Assembly (NCBI GenBank): GCA_004802725.1
Contig: SGPM01000036.1
Span: 63,371 to 127,370, forward strand
DNA: 64,000 nucleotides
Direction of reading: 5' to 3'
Source: Antrodiella citrinella
Taxonomy: Eukaryota; Basidiomycota; Agaricomycetes; Polyporales; Steccherinaceae
Shown: positions 25,010-35,528 of the stretch, in pieces
Layout of the letters: each line of letters opens with the position of its first letter
How positions within the stretch are numbered: position 1 is the first letter of the stretch
Program-made: the position numbers and the translations under genes
Notes under the pieces: generated by a model
What the model saw: only the letters and a program-made list of their open reading frames with translations
Databases searched by the model: none
What the model was told of the DNA's origin: nothing

Positions 25010-26660
25010 TCAGAACATAGAAGCGGCACCACCAAAGAGGATGGTGGCGGAGAACACGACGGCCAACACGAAACGCGAAGGCGTGCCGGTCATGATCCCG
25101 GCAGAGATGACGGAGGGAGAAGGAGAAGTGGAGGGGAAGAGCGCAGGGATCGAGATGCCCGAGGACGGGGACCGGGTTGTCGAGAAGCCACTGGACGCGG
25201 GCACGGTGAGCGTGCTGCTGCCAACGGACGACAGCGTCGGTGTGACACTCGGCGTGGAAGAGCTCAGCACGACAGTCGTGAGCGAGTGTGTCGGGGTCAC
25301 ACTGACACTCGGCGCGGTCGAAAAGCTGAGGCTAGGACCGGTGTGCGTAGGAGGCACGGAGCTAGAGCCAGAGTTCGACGGTGTTGCGGGAACACTAGAG
25401 ACGGGAGCAGCAGACGCGTCGCTAAGCGACAATGACAACGTCTTGGAAGGCAAATCTGAGCTGCCGGGTGTTGGTGTCGGAGACACTGAAATGGCAGCAG
25501 AGGACGCGCCCGGAGCGTTGATCGTGACAGTCGTCTGGACTGCGTTTGGTGTTCCGCTGGCTATGCTCGATGGGACGGCAAGAGTGGAGGTATCGCTAGG
25601 AACGGGGCTCGCGAAGGAGCCCGACATGTTAGCCAAACTGTACCAAGGAAGTCAAGTCAATACCAATTTGGAAGGCAGGAAGCAGAGAACGAACTTAAAG
25701 AAGGTAGAGAATTGGCTGTAGGTGTTGGTGGATGTTCCAACGGGATGAGTAGAAGTGAAGTTGATGTAACTGAGGGAAGAGGTCAGCGCGTTGAATCGAT
25801 TCCGTACAGTAAGAAGACTCGCTAGGTGTCGGAAATGGGACCTGCATGCGGATCGGGCTGCAAGATCACAATGAGCCATGACGATCACCATAATCAAGCG
25901 CCACAAAGATCTACTTACTGTGAACACAAACGAGTGCGTAGCACCGACATCCACAGGAGCGAGTTGCTGCACAAGGACCTGATCAAAGTTGTCAATAAAC
26001 AGCACATATCATAATATGACCGCCATATCTGGAACCGAAAATACGAAGGGAGGTGAAGCGAATTGGAACCAGGAAGAGCAGTGAAAGCGCCAATATTAGG
26101 AAGTGTTCGCGGAGGGAAGCAACACGGTTGACCAACTGGACAGGTTCGCAGAAAGAGATACGACATCACGACGGATGGAAGCCATCGCCATCGTCTGGTT
26201 CCCTCCGAGGGGATCCCTGGCCGACGGCCGTTGAGGCTCTGCGCCCGTTCACTCTTGCCCCCGCCCCCACCTCAGCTACGAGGCACCCAACAACCACACC
26301 GTACCACAAGTACAAGGCGATCGGTCGTCTTTCTCCACGAGTGACGATCCGTTACGAGATAAGATACGATAAACTCACCTGTTGTCCATTGTACAACCCA
26401 ACATGGCACGCTCCGATCTGAGTCAACAACGGCTCTTCACCGTCGTCGACCCACTGGACGGAGCAGGGCAGGCCTCCGTTGCACGTCGTAGCTTTCAGAG
26501 GTGATGTTACCTGTCAAAACAAAAGAACCAAAACAAAACCGTGATCAGGCTCCGGACTTGTGAACGCGTGAAGAGACTGGATGGGTCGCACATAGATGGT
26601 TGCCTGCACCAATTGGCAGAACAAGCCGACCAAGAACACGGAAGAAGATACGCGAAGCAT
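25010..26660 (-). CDS. second Kre9/Knh1-like Ser/Thr-rich GPI-anchored protein
   Basis: It has the same architecture as the gene at 6499-7447 but longer introns. The signal peptide starts at ATG 26660 (MLRVSSSVFLVGLFCQLVQA). A Knh1-type exon (about 26510-26380) reads VTSPLKATTCNGGLPCSVQW followed by a DDGEEPLLTQIG segment. Short exons then give VLVQQLAPVDVGATHSFVF and INFTSTHPVGTSTNTYSQF. The last exon (25630-25010) is a stalk of about 200 residues almost entirely Ser, Thr, Pro, Val and Ala, heavy O-glycosylation territory. It ends in a hydrophobic GPI signal (FVLAVVFSATILFGGAASMF). Two Cys in the Knh1 exon are absent from the first paralogue. A CG-rich palindrome lies about 350 bases upstream. 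A cell-surface or cell-wall role is inferred. Confidence 0.82.
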
Positions 26661-27213
26661 ATTGTCGAAGGTTGTATGTATAGGTATAAGATCAAAGCTT
26701 GTCGAAGAGCTGAGAGTGCGGCTGGGGTCTAAAAGACTGCGGGGCTCAATGGTGCTCGGGATAAGCTTTATGGCAGAATGAAAAAGAAGGTGGCGTCGTC
26801 GTGCGGACTGGGCGTGTTTACTAGAAACGAATGTCGTTATGGAAGAGGGCCTTGCAAGGTGTTTGAGTTTCTTGAGAGAGAGATGAGATGACTGTGTAGA
26901 AGATAGAAATCCGTGAATCCGTAACACTCGTCGTTAACGTCGTCGTTCCGAGCTCGCAATTTCCAACCGTTGCAAGGATATCCCAACGCGATCACATGAT
27001 TTCGATCGCGTCGCGACGCGCTAACTCCGCTTCGGTTCCTGCGCTCGTCATTCTGCTCGAAAGAGGACATACTTCGTATTCCCCAGATGTCCTGAAACAA
27101 AAACAGCAGTACATAGACTAATAACCTACACTCGACCACCACCTTCCACAGATACAAGAGAGTCCATATACAAAAACTAACAAGAAGTACAAAATGAATT
27201 TACGTTTTGGCAA
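26661..27213. other. intergenic region, promoter side of the second Kre9/Knh1-like gene
   Basis: About 550 bases between the bHLH gene's 3' end and the GPI protein's start, both on the minus strand. It contains the 14-base palindrome described separately. No gene is recognised. Confidence 0.5.
27007..27020. promoter_or_regulatory. 14-base palindrome CGCGTCGCGACGCG
   Basis: A perfect palindrome built from two overlapping copies of the 9-mer CGCGTCGCG (27007-27015, and on the other strand 27012-27020), the same 9-mer as the arms of the MCM4 promoter repeat. It sits about 350 bases upstream of the start at 26660. It could be a regulatory site for that gene, or it may only reflect CG-rich composition. 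Confidence 0.4.
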
Positions 27214-28542
27214 TCACATCCCCAGCATCGAACTCGGAGTCTGAACCTGCATATACAAAGGAGAAGAAGAAACGGACTGCCGGCGTCGCTGGGACGCCTC
27301 GGCAGGCTGGGGAAGTTTGAGCGAAGTGATGCCAACGGCAGAGGCCGACGACTTGCTTGCGCGCGGGGACGAGCTCATTTGCAGCAGCATCGTGGCGGCA
27401 GTTTCATCATCCGGAGTCCAGGTGGGGGAAACGGAGGGCGAAGCAGAGACACGCGATGCGTGGGGGGGTTGAGTGAGAGACATGCGTCGATTATCGAAGG
27501 TGGGCTTCGATTGAGAGGCATCCTTTGTGCCGCCAGATGAGGGACGAGCAGGTCCTGGAAGAGTGAGAGAGGGAAGAGTGTGGAGGCTTTGAGCTGCGGC
27601 GGAGCGGAAAGATCCGGACATGGGTGGAGAGGGATAGTGGGAGGATTGGGTGGCATTTGCGCCCTCGGAGACATGGCCAATGCAGCTGGGGTCGACATAC
27701 GGATGTGGAAGCCATGATGCAATCGGAGGGAGACGAGGGGAAGGTGTCGGATGAACCGAGCTATATCGCGACGAACTTGAAGGGGGACGAGCACGCGGTT
27801 CGTCGTCTTCGTCGTCCTGATCGTAAGCACCTCTCTCGTCGTCTCCAACATAGACGTCATCTCCGTCGCCAATGATGTCGGCGTCGATGTCGGCGTCTTC
27901 GTCTGCAATTCCCCGCTTCCTCTTTCCGGGCGTCGAAGCGCCGGAAGAGCAATGCGTGCAACGCTGAGACTCCAAGGTCTTCACCTTCTCGAGTAATTCC
28001 TGCACATAGGAAACGGCCTTGACAAGCACGTCAAGTTTGAACTCCTTCTCTCCCTGCTTGCCCTTTCCTTTGGCGCCCTCGTCTTCTACTCGGGCGACAT
28101 GGCCGCCAGCAGCAAGCTTCTCTCGCTCGGCATCATTGACGAGGTCACTGAGAGTGGAAAGGGTCTCGTTGATCTTGGTACGACGAGCCTTCTCGATACG
28201 GGAGTGGTTCAGCTTGCGCTGAGACTCGCGGGCGGAGCGCGACATAGCTCCTGGCTTCCGGCCCCGGCGTTTCGGAGCGGGTGCTGGTTCTGAAGGGTCG
28301 TAGTCCTCCTCACCCTCCTCGGAGGACTCGCCGTCGTGAACCTTGGGGTGTGTGTTGCTGTCCCTCGGAAGGATGTGGGCTGGGGGTGCTCGTTGCGGGG
28401 GTGCCTGAGGGGCTGTGGCTGTGGGTGCGACGACCGGAGGGGCGTCGATGTCGTCGTGGCGAGGACGTTTTGCCCGTCGCGGGGGATTGCAGCTGCGCGC
28501 GTACTCGACGGTGTCCTTGAGGTTGGCGACGACGGTGGCCAT
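27214..28542 (-). CDS. bHLH transcription factor with AT-hook-like motif
   Basis: A single uninterrupted exon of about 440 residues, unusual in this intron-rich window. Near residues 85-105 an acidic stretch is followed by PKRRGRKPGAMS, an AT-hook-like basic motif. The basic helix-loop-helix follows immediately: basic region LNHSRIEKARRTKINETL, helix 1 through STLSDLVNDAE, a long Lys/Gly/Glu-rich loop, and helix 2 FKLDVLVKAVSYVQELLEKV. The remainder is disordered and Ser/Pro-rich with an acidic Asp stretch. Near the C-terminus lies WTPDDETAATMLLQMSSSP, a compact helix-like motif. The Glu and Arg residues of the basic region predict E-box binding. The ATG at 28542 (CCCCATGGCC) is preferred; the open frame extends 33 codons further upstream without a better start. 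Distant similarity to Ino4/Pho4-type factors is all I can claim. Confidence 0.85.
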   Translation of the reverse strand: MATVVANLKDTVEYARSCNPPRRAKRPRHDDIDAPPVVAPTATAPQAPPQRAPPAHILPRDSNTHPKVHDGESSEEGEEDYDPSEPAPAPKRRGRKPGAMSRSARESQRKLNHSRIEKARRTKINETLSTLSDLVNDAEREKLAAGGHVARVEDEGAKGKGKQGEKEFKLDVLVKAVSYVQELLEKVKTLESQRCTHCSSGASTPGKRKRGIADEDADIDADIIGDGDDVYVGDDERGAYDQDDEDDEPRARPPSSSSRYSSVHPTPSPRLPPIASWLPHPYVDPSCIGHVSEGANATQSSHYPSPPMSGSFRSAAAQSLHTLPSLTLPGPARPSSGGTKDASQSKPTFDNRRMSLTQPPHASRVSASPSVSPTWTPDDETAATMLLQMSSSPRASKSSASAVGITSLKLPQPAEASQRRRQSVSSSPLYMQVQTPSSMLGM

Positions 28543-30119
28543 GGGGAGCGAGCGACGACGGGGAAGATGAGGACGAGAGGGAGAGGCCTGAAACGGGCAC
28601 GGTCGCCTGAGCAGATGATAAATAAGCCCAGTGTAGCCCAAGATAAACGGGCCATGGTCGTGTGCGCATCCAAGAAACGTGCGCCCGTCGCACGACCATC
28701 ATCGTGGCCCCTGATTGGCTGAGAGGCCATGCACGTGTCACGCTTTTGGGTGAGTTGCCTTTTCGGGAACCCGTCGTCCCCCAGTCGCCCTCGTCCTGCT
28801 GCTAGCGACATTCTTTTCGTGGTAGTGTGACCCAAACCATCAGATTCTCCTGTGAAACGTTCTGCGCTCATTTCAAGGGCAGCGGTTCAGGTCTGCTTAC
28901 CATCAACGTTGCGAACCAGGGCGGTCCTATTCCAGACTGCCCTCCGTGCTTCAGACTTGATTGTAACAGGGTGGGTCCGAAGATCTGAAGTTTTTTCTTG
29001 AACACCGCATCCCTGGGCATTTGGTAGCTCTGTGTGACGGGCAGTCGATCAGCCAGGTGCCTTGCGCTCACAACACAAAAACATACCATCCAATATAAGG
29101 TCCAAATAGATCTCATATTTGGAGGCGCAAGACCTCCTTACGACACGTTCCATGCTTACGCTATGCCACTGATAGCACAGGCAATTTGCCTCTTAGAACC
29201 TTGGTGTGACGTGAAACTTTGAGTCTGGAGTCTATCCTTGACTTTGCCTTATCGCGGGAAGAGGGATAGCGCAAATTCCAAACCGCAAACGTGGGTCCCG
29301 GAGCGACCTTGCTCGCAGGTCAGTCGGCCATCATACATGCGTGCATGGGAAGGAGAACTCACGAACTGGTGCTCAAATCTCTGCAAACGCAGACGAGTAG
29401 TCTTCTTTCTCTCATAGATTGCACGTCTGTTGACGGTGATTCACCCGGGTGTGTCTGAAAATGACCTCATTGCCACCTCAACCATCTTCTGAAGAATGGC
29501 GCAATGCGGCACCACCAGTGGGTGCCGATAATTGAGCTGGAAGGAAGCTGACTTAGTGCGATAATATCACATGAACCACCGCTGCTGTACTCACCGTTCG
29601 TCCTCAAGAAATTCGAGATGACGGAACAATGGCAGTCACTCATGATGTTCACGTTGAAATTCCTTCGTGAACTTCGTGCGTCCAGCTTCGAGTTGCAGCG
29701 GTGGCTTTGACGCATGCTACGGTGGGTCTTCCGATCCGAACAACCGTGGTCTGGTGAGTCTTTTCAAGTGGAAGCTCTCGAGATGACCCTTCGAATCAAC
29801 CAGTGATTTTCAAGTAACACATTCGAGCGCGAGCAAATGTGCATCAACAGTTACGACAGGATCGAGGTTCAATATCATGTCAATCACACACATCTGTACA
29901 TGAAAGCAAATTGTCAGCCTTAGGATATCTCTCGGAGCAGCACACTGCATACCTGCATACACATAGAAGCACCCTGTAGGGTTGTCTTTGTGACACCTCG
30001 AACAAGAGCGAAGATCAGTAAAAAAGCATGTAAGAGGGTTGCGTGAGTCAACAAGCGCCCATATAGTTTGGACGAGAGAGTTATCGGCGTCGGCGTCTCT
30101 TTTCCCACACTTCCCATTT
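28543..30119. other. intergenic region of about 1.6 kb
   Basis: Upstream of both the bHLH gene (minus) and the Obg gene (plus), so it should hold both promoters. Open frames here are under 85 codons apart from shadows of the bHLH gene. A minus-strand 82-codon frame at 28868-29116 has some coding look but no known motif. No RNA gene was recognised. Confidence 0.45.
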
Positions 30120-32084
30120 ATGCTTGCTCATGCTGCTCGCACTGGGCCATTCTTCTCCCTTGGCCTGGTCTACGCGACAGATACCAGAGGATTGCGCCAA
30201 GTAACCTCATTTCAATATGTTCGGTATATCTCTGGACAAATCGTGGATGAGGAGACAGCGGAGAGCATAAGACGCAAACGTCGTACAGACTGGAAACGCA
30301 AACAACGAGTATGTAGCCGTGTAGTCTTGCACTTGCACTTGCTACTGAAGCCGAAAAGATGTTGACCAATGTGAACAGGGTCAACGCTTCCTTGACCATG
30401 CTATCATCCACGTTCGTGCTGGTAAGCAAACAGTTTCAACTTCTCTCTCACTTGCACGAACTGATAAGTACACATCCTCTATCTAGGCAAAGGTGGGAAC
30501 GGATGTGTAGCCTTTCACAGGGAGAAGTTCGTACCATACGGACCGCCGTCGGGTGGCAATGGCGGACGCGGTGGTGACGTGCACATCCTCCCCACTCCGC
30601 ACCTCACGACCCTCTCGTCCGTCTCCCCGAGTATACGTGGTGTGTCAGGCGGGACCGGTCAAGGCAGTTGGTTGAACGGCAAGCACGGTGTACCGACGAT
30701 CGTCAAAGTCCCCTTAGGCACCATCGTGAAAGAGCTATTACCGGACGACCCGCGCCGCGCGAAGAACGAGTACGAGGCGGAGGAGGAAGGGCTGGAGGGG
30801 TTAGAGCTGCCGGAAAAGCGGGCGAAGTTGAGGGCGAGTCGGTGGGTGCATTACCCGGACTATGAGGAAGACAACAAGCAGAGATCGGAGTTTAAGGAGG
30901 CGGAGAGGACGTTGTATCGGGATGAGCGTATACGGAGGGTGTTGCGCAAGCAGAGGATGACGAGTCCTATTATTTTGGATCTGGACACTTTGGAGTACGA
31001 CGAGTCGACGGAAGACCCGAATGCACCTCTCGGCGTGTCTCGTCAACAGAACCTCGGACATCTCTTGGCTACAGGTGGCGCTGGAGGATTCGGAAACCCT
31101 CATTTTCTCGGACAGGACAATCGTTCACCCAAGTTTGCGACGCGAGGATACGAAGGCGAGTGGAAGAGCTTCTCCCTAGAGATGAAGCTCCTCGCCGACG
31201 TTGGTCTCGTCGGGATGCCCAACGCGGGGAAGAGCACTCTATTACGCTCGCTCAGTGCCGGACGCGCCAAGACCGAGGTCGCCGGGTACGCATTCACGAC
31301 TCTCAACCCTGTCATCGCTGTGGTCCGAGTTGCAGAGGACGGCAGCTTCGAAGGCGACGACCAGCTGGCCGTGCATGACGAGACATGGGCCGAGGAACTC
31401 AAGGAGCGGGAGATGATGGAGAACGGAGAGTTCGCGTTCTCGATGACGAGGAACCAGAGACCGTCTTCGGGCAAGCCCGAAGCAAGCATGAATTCCTTGG
31501 AATCATTCCGCTTTACGGTTGCTGATAATCCCGGACTGATTGAACATGCCTCCGACAATGCCGGCCTCGGACACTCCTTCTTGCGCTCTATTGAACGGTC
31601 CCCAGTGCTTGTGTACGTTGTGGACCTATCTTCCGACTCGCCCTGGGACGCGCTTCGCGTCTTGAAAGGCGAGCTGGAAGCCTACAAACCTGGCATGAGC
31701 CCGAAAGCTCGGATGGTACTGGCGAACAAAGCCGATCTGCTAGGTGGTGACGGCCAGGACCCAGAGGCTGTCCTCGGTGCGAAAGAGAAGTTACGAAAGC
31801 TGGAGGAGTTCGTCGAGAAGGAGATGAAGGTGTGCACACAAGATGCAGAGGGCAACGTCTTGGAGGAGCGGCCGTTGGTCGTCGTTCCGATCTCGGCGAA
31901 GTACAATATGAATATCCGGAAAGTGGTAGGGATGTTGCGGGATTTCGTGGAGGAGGCGAGAGAGCAGGAGAAGTTGGTGGTACATGTCGAGAAGCCTGTT
32001 CAAGAGGAAACGGAGCCGGAGATGGTCGAATTTGAAGCGGATGAGGAGCTTGAAGAGGATTGGAGGCCTGAGCCTCGAACCTAA
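30120..32084 (+). CDS. mitochondrial Obg/CgtA-type GTPase (MTG2-like)
   Basis: Obg proteins are GTPases of large-ribosomal-subunit assembly, and MTG2 does this in mitochondria. From ATG 30120 the first exon has an Arg-rich, presequence-like N-terminus. A second exon, about 30379-30421, gives GQRFLDHAIIHVRA. The third, from about 30487, gives GKGGNGCVAFHREKFVPYG and the glycine-rich Obg fold (GPPSGGNGGRGGDVHIL, VSGGTGQGSWLNGKHG). About 100 charged residues (roughly 30735-31040) interrupt the Obg fold before GHLLATGGAGGFGNP. The G domain follows: G1 in GMPNAGKSTLL, switch region GYAFTTLNP, G3 in VADNPGLIEHASDNAGLG, G4 NKAD and G5 SAK near the end. The C-terminus is acidic. The whole-length match makes the family certain; mitochondrial targeting is inferred from the N-terminus and the Obg-fold insertion. 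Confidence 0.93.
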
Positions 32085-33259
32085 TTGCTCTCACTGAAAG
32101 TACGTATATACCATCTACTAATGTACACTACCCCGGCGTGTCGTCACTGCTCTATTGCATTTCATTCAGGCTCAGGCTCGTGCTCGCGTTTCTTGCGACC
32201 GGACTGTCCACACTGTCAACGACGATCCGAACTCTGGAGCGAGCTGGTCAAGTGCGTCACGCACGAGCGAAAGCAACATGAGGCTATGAACCTGACCGGA
32301 ACGACGACCGCTGCCGGAACTGTCCATGAAACAGCACGTCAGACGCCGGAAGGTCGTGTCACCATTCATCTTGTTTTTTTGGTTGGCAGTGGCGTTGTGG
32401 GCGCATTTTCCTGTCAATTTGACTTCAGAGACACACATCTCATCTTTTCCTCTAGCTCCTACGAGGTATTTGATATGCGGTGAGTCTGTCTTTTCTCAGC
32501 ATAGACTTGATAGTGACCGCCACAATTTCCCAGACAGTGTCGTGCTTTCCATCAACATCTTGATGCAAATAAATTATCCACATTTTTCTCACCTTCTGTC
32601 CTCGGCTTCACTATTTCATGCGGCAGGTGGTTGGGTGGTCGCGATAAGTTGGGCCCGATGATGGCCACCGTATGGCGGACTTGAATGCTGCACGTCGCTG
32701 CAACTTTCTGTGTAATACACAAAGATACCCCGTCGCCACTTCAAACGACCTCTACAAGCCGACTCGGACATGGTTTTCCAAAGTAGATGGACTCCGTCAT
32801 CCTCTCAACCCGAAGACCTGGAGCACGTTGTCGGCAATTATCCATGCTGATCGTTTCGCACTACGGCGTTTCTAACAGCGGATTTTTTTCGATTCCAATC
32901 GACGGGATCATGGGATTGCGATCATCCTCTAGTGTTCTCGATCGTATCCCGCCATCATCGTCATAGAGAAAGCTAAGGATATCTCCATTCTATTGGACCA
33001 TCATCATCATCAACTCTTCGAATCCGTGGTTACCCCCGAGCACAATGAAGAGCTTCCATCTTCTTTCTTTACGTCCACCTTCCGCACCTGTTCTGTGTGC
33101 TTTGAACAGGTCGAAGTCGTTCACTCTCTGAGCGACGTTGACTGTTCTGTTCTCCTGGTTGTTCTGACTACTCACGCTCTTTATTCTTCCGTTCTTTTGC
33201 GTTCTGTTGTATCATCTTTAGGCACGTTCTACCGATAAAACTATCCGAAGCTCAAAATC
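32085..33259. other. intergenic region of about 1.2 kb
   Basis: Lies between the Obg gene and the mucin-like gene, both plus strand. Open frames are short and unconvincing. The last 250 bases are pyrimidine-rich (CT tracts around 33040-33240), as is common in basidiomycete promoters and leaders. Confidence 0.5.
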
Positions 33260-35528
33260 ATGAATACCACCCCTACCCCCACCACCGAGACGGCGATTTC
33301 GATGGCATCCTCTGTCGCGTCGCTTTCCGCGATCTCCTCTGGACCGCAGGAGCCTTCTGCAACTCCAACCCAGAGGCTTATGGAGTCTGGAGGAGATGCT
33401 ACGGACGTGTCGTTCACGTCGACTCCTGCGACTCCTTCCGGTACGCCTACACCTTCAAGTTATGGCACATTATCTTCGATACCCTCGCCTTCTTCTACTC
33501 CTGCTACCCCTTCACCTTCTTCTGGAACTTCTACGCCTTCTTCCACTCCTTCTGCTCCTTCATCTTCTGGCATCCCCGTATCATCATCGCCCTCTACTCC
33601 TTCTGCGGCCCCCTCTGCTGCTGAAGATGCGGCCTCTGCGCCAACCCTCACGACTTCCTCAGTTCCATCATCTGTAGCGTTCTCGCAGGCTACTCCTGCG
33701 AGTACCTCGGCCTCGGTTTCGACTTCATCTTCGGTTTCTTCGGATACTACCCCATCTCCTTCAACTGCGACGCCTTCAGTCTCTCCTACCTCGACACCCC
33801 TGTCTGTAGCAACTTCCACAGAGACACCGACACCATCTGTGAATCCCAGTTCAACACTTGTTCCATCCTCAGCACCCTCAATTACCACCTCGGCTGTGGA
33901 GACTTTGTCTGCAGCTCCCGTCACTTCGTCGCAGACTACGATTGGGCCAGCATCATCGAGGGTCCTGGTACCAACAAGTGTTCGTCCTGGTAATAATGAC
34001 GAGGATCAAACCACGGTAGCTTCTCAGACGTACGTTGAATCTGTGATAGACTGCCAGGATCGGCGTTTGTTGACACACGTACACGTATAATCCTAGCTCG
34101 ATTCCATCACAGACTGTACAAGTCCCTACCTCAGAAACCACTGGACCGGCTCGGACGCTTACTATCAACGGACCCATCGCTGGTTTGACATCTACGCCGG
34201 CGGCGAACACGTTGCCTGCGCCTGGTGAGACTGGGGTTTCACAACCAGGCGCGTCAGATGCTCTCAATGCTTCGGCGAGCGCCTCAAAGTAAGTGACTTC
34301 TCAACGCCGCTTCTTTGCTTACTGTACTGACAAACCTTACAGAACCCGAAAGAACATTGCTATTGTCGCGGCGTTGACGGGGACGCTTGGTGTCATCCTT
34401 ATTGTCGTGCTCTGCTTCTTCTTGTACCGTCGGCGACAGAGGAAAGGAAACGGCGCGATGTGGCAGCCACACGTTGATCATCGGCACATGAGTCAGAGGC
34501 CCATGAGCGCGGGCAGCGACTCTTGGGTGCGATTCCAAGGAGGATCGCCGACTGGGTCTATGATTGCAACCAGCGAGGAGAGTGCGGTCTGGCAGTCGTA
34601 CGGGCCCGGAGGGAGCAACAACCTGAACAATATAGGGTTATATTCGGCCGGAACGGAAGTGACGACGCCATATACCGAGTTCATGATGCAAGATAACTAT
34701 ACCACTGTGTCGCTGTTGGCAAATGCTTCGACAACGTCGATTGCTCCGAGTACTGCAATAGGACGGTCTGAGTCGCAGATGTCTTCAAACTCGCCATCTA
34801 CGTGGTCGTCGGCACAAGACGACAGAACGCACCTCGCTGCTGCGACCTTTCTGGCTACGGCACCACGCCCGCTACCTACCGCTCTGGACAACCGGTCACA
34901 GCAAGTGGTATCGCCACCTATGTACACCGGGGTGTCGACCATCGCAGAAGAATCCGAGTCTGCACTCCAACGCTCCTTCAGCCCCAGCTCACAGTTGATC
35001 GCCAAGGCGGTCCCCCCAACGATCCAAGTCGAGTCTCCCGGCGCATCACAAGAAGGACCGTCCGAGACGCCTCCCCTACGCGGCGGATTCGAACTGTTCC
35101 GTCGTTCGTTCCAGTCTACGTTGACACAAGCGTCCGAGCTCTCCGAGCTCTCTGCATACTCCGTCTCGTCGCCCGCCTACCCAGGCTTCTCTCGTCCTCC
35201 CTTGCCGCCCCTTCCCACTAACATCAACACCACTGCGAACGACGGATCTGTCTCAGCGAAACCCGGACCAAAACTGCTGATCCCGCAACCCGTCACATCA
35301 CCGCACCGGGAGAGCATCGTCCCCTCGCCGGGCGACAACATTGATATGTTCTTGGACTTGGCGAGTCCGACGCCGGAGATGCTGAGGAATGTCGGGTTGG
35401 ACGAGAGCCCGATCACTGCGAATCCGTTCAGAGACTCGACGGATACGACGTCGGATTATTCGCATTCGGCGAGTACGCCTGCTGGGAGGTTTAGGTGGAC
35501 TGAGAAGGAGCCTTTGCCAAAGTATTGA
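33260..35528 (+). CDS. mucin-like single-pass membrane protein
   Basis: Three exons (33260 to about 34028, 34099-34289, 34342-35528) encode about 715 residues. The first 300 are Ser, Thr, Pro and Ala in irregular short repeats (PSSTPATPSPSSGTSTPSS), a mucin-like outer region. One transmembrane helix follows just after the second intron (NIAIVAALTGTLGVILIVVL) with a basic stop-transfer RRRQRK, giving outside-to-inside orientation. The cytoplasmic tail of about 370 residues is Ser/Pro-rich with motifs such as NPFRDSTDTTSDY and ends in LPKY. There is no obvious signal peptide before the Ser/Thr region, so the helix may act as a signal-anchor or an upstream exon may be missing. The shape recalls fungal wall sensors (Wsc/Mid2/Msb2), but no WSC or other domain is present. 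Confidence 0.8.
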
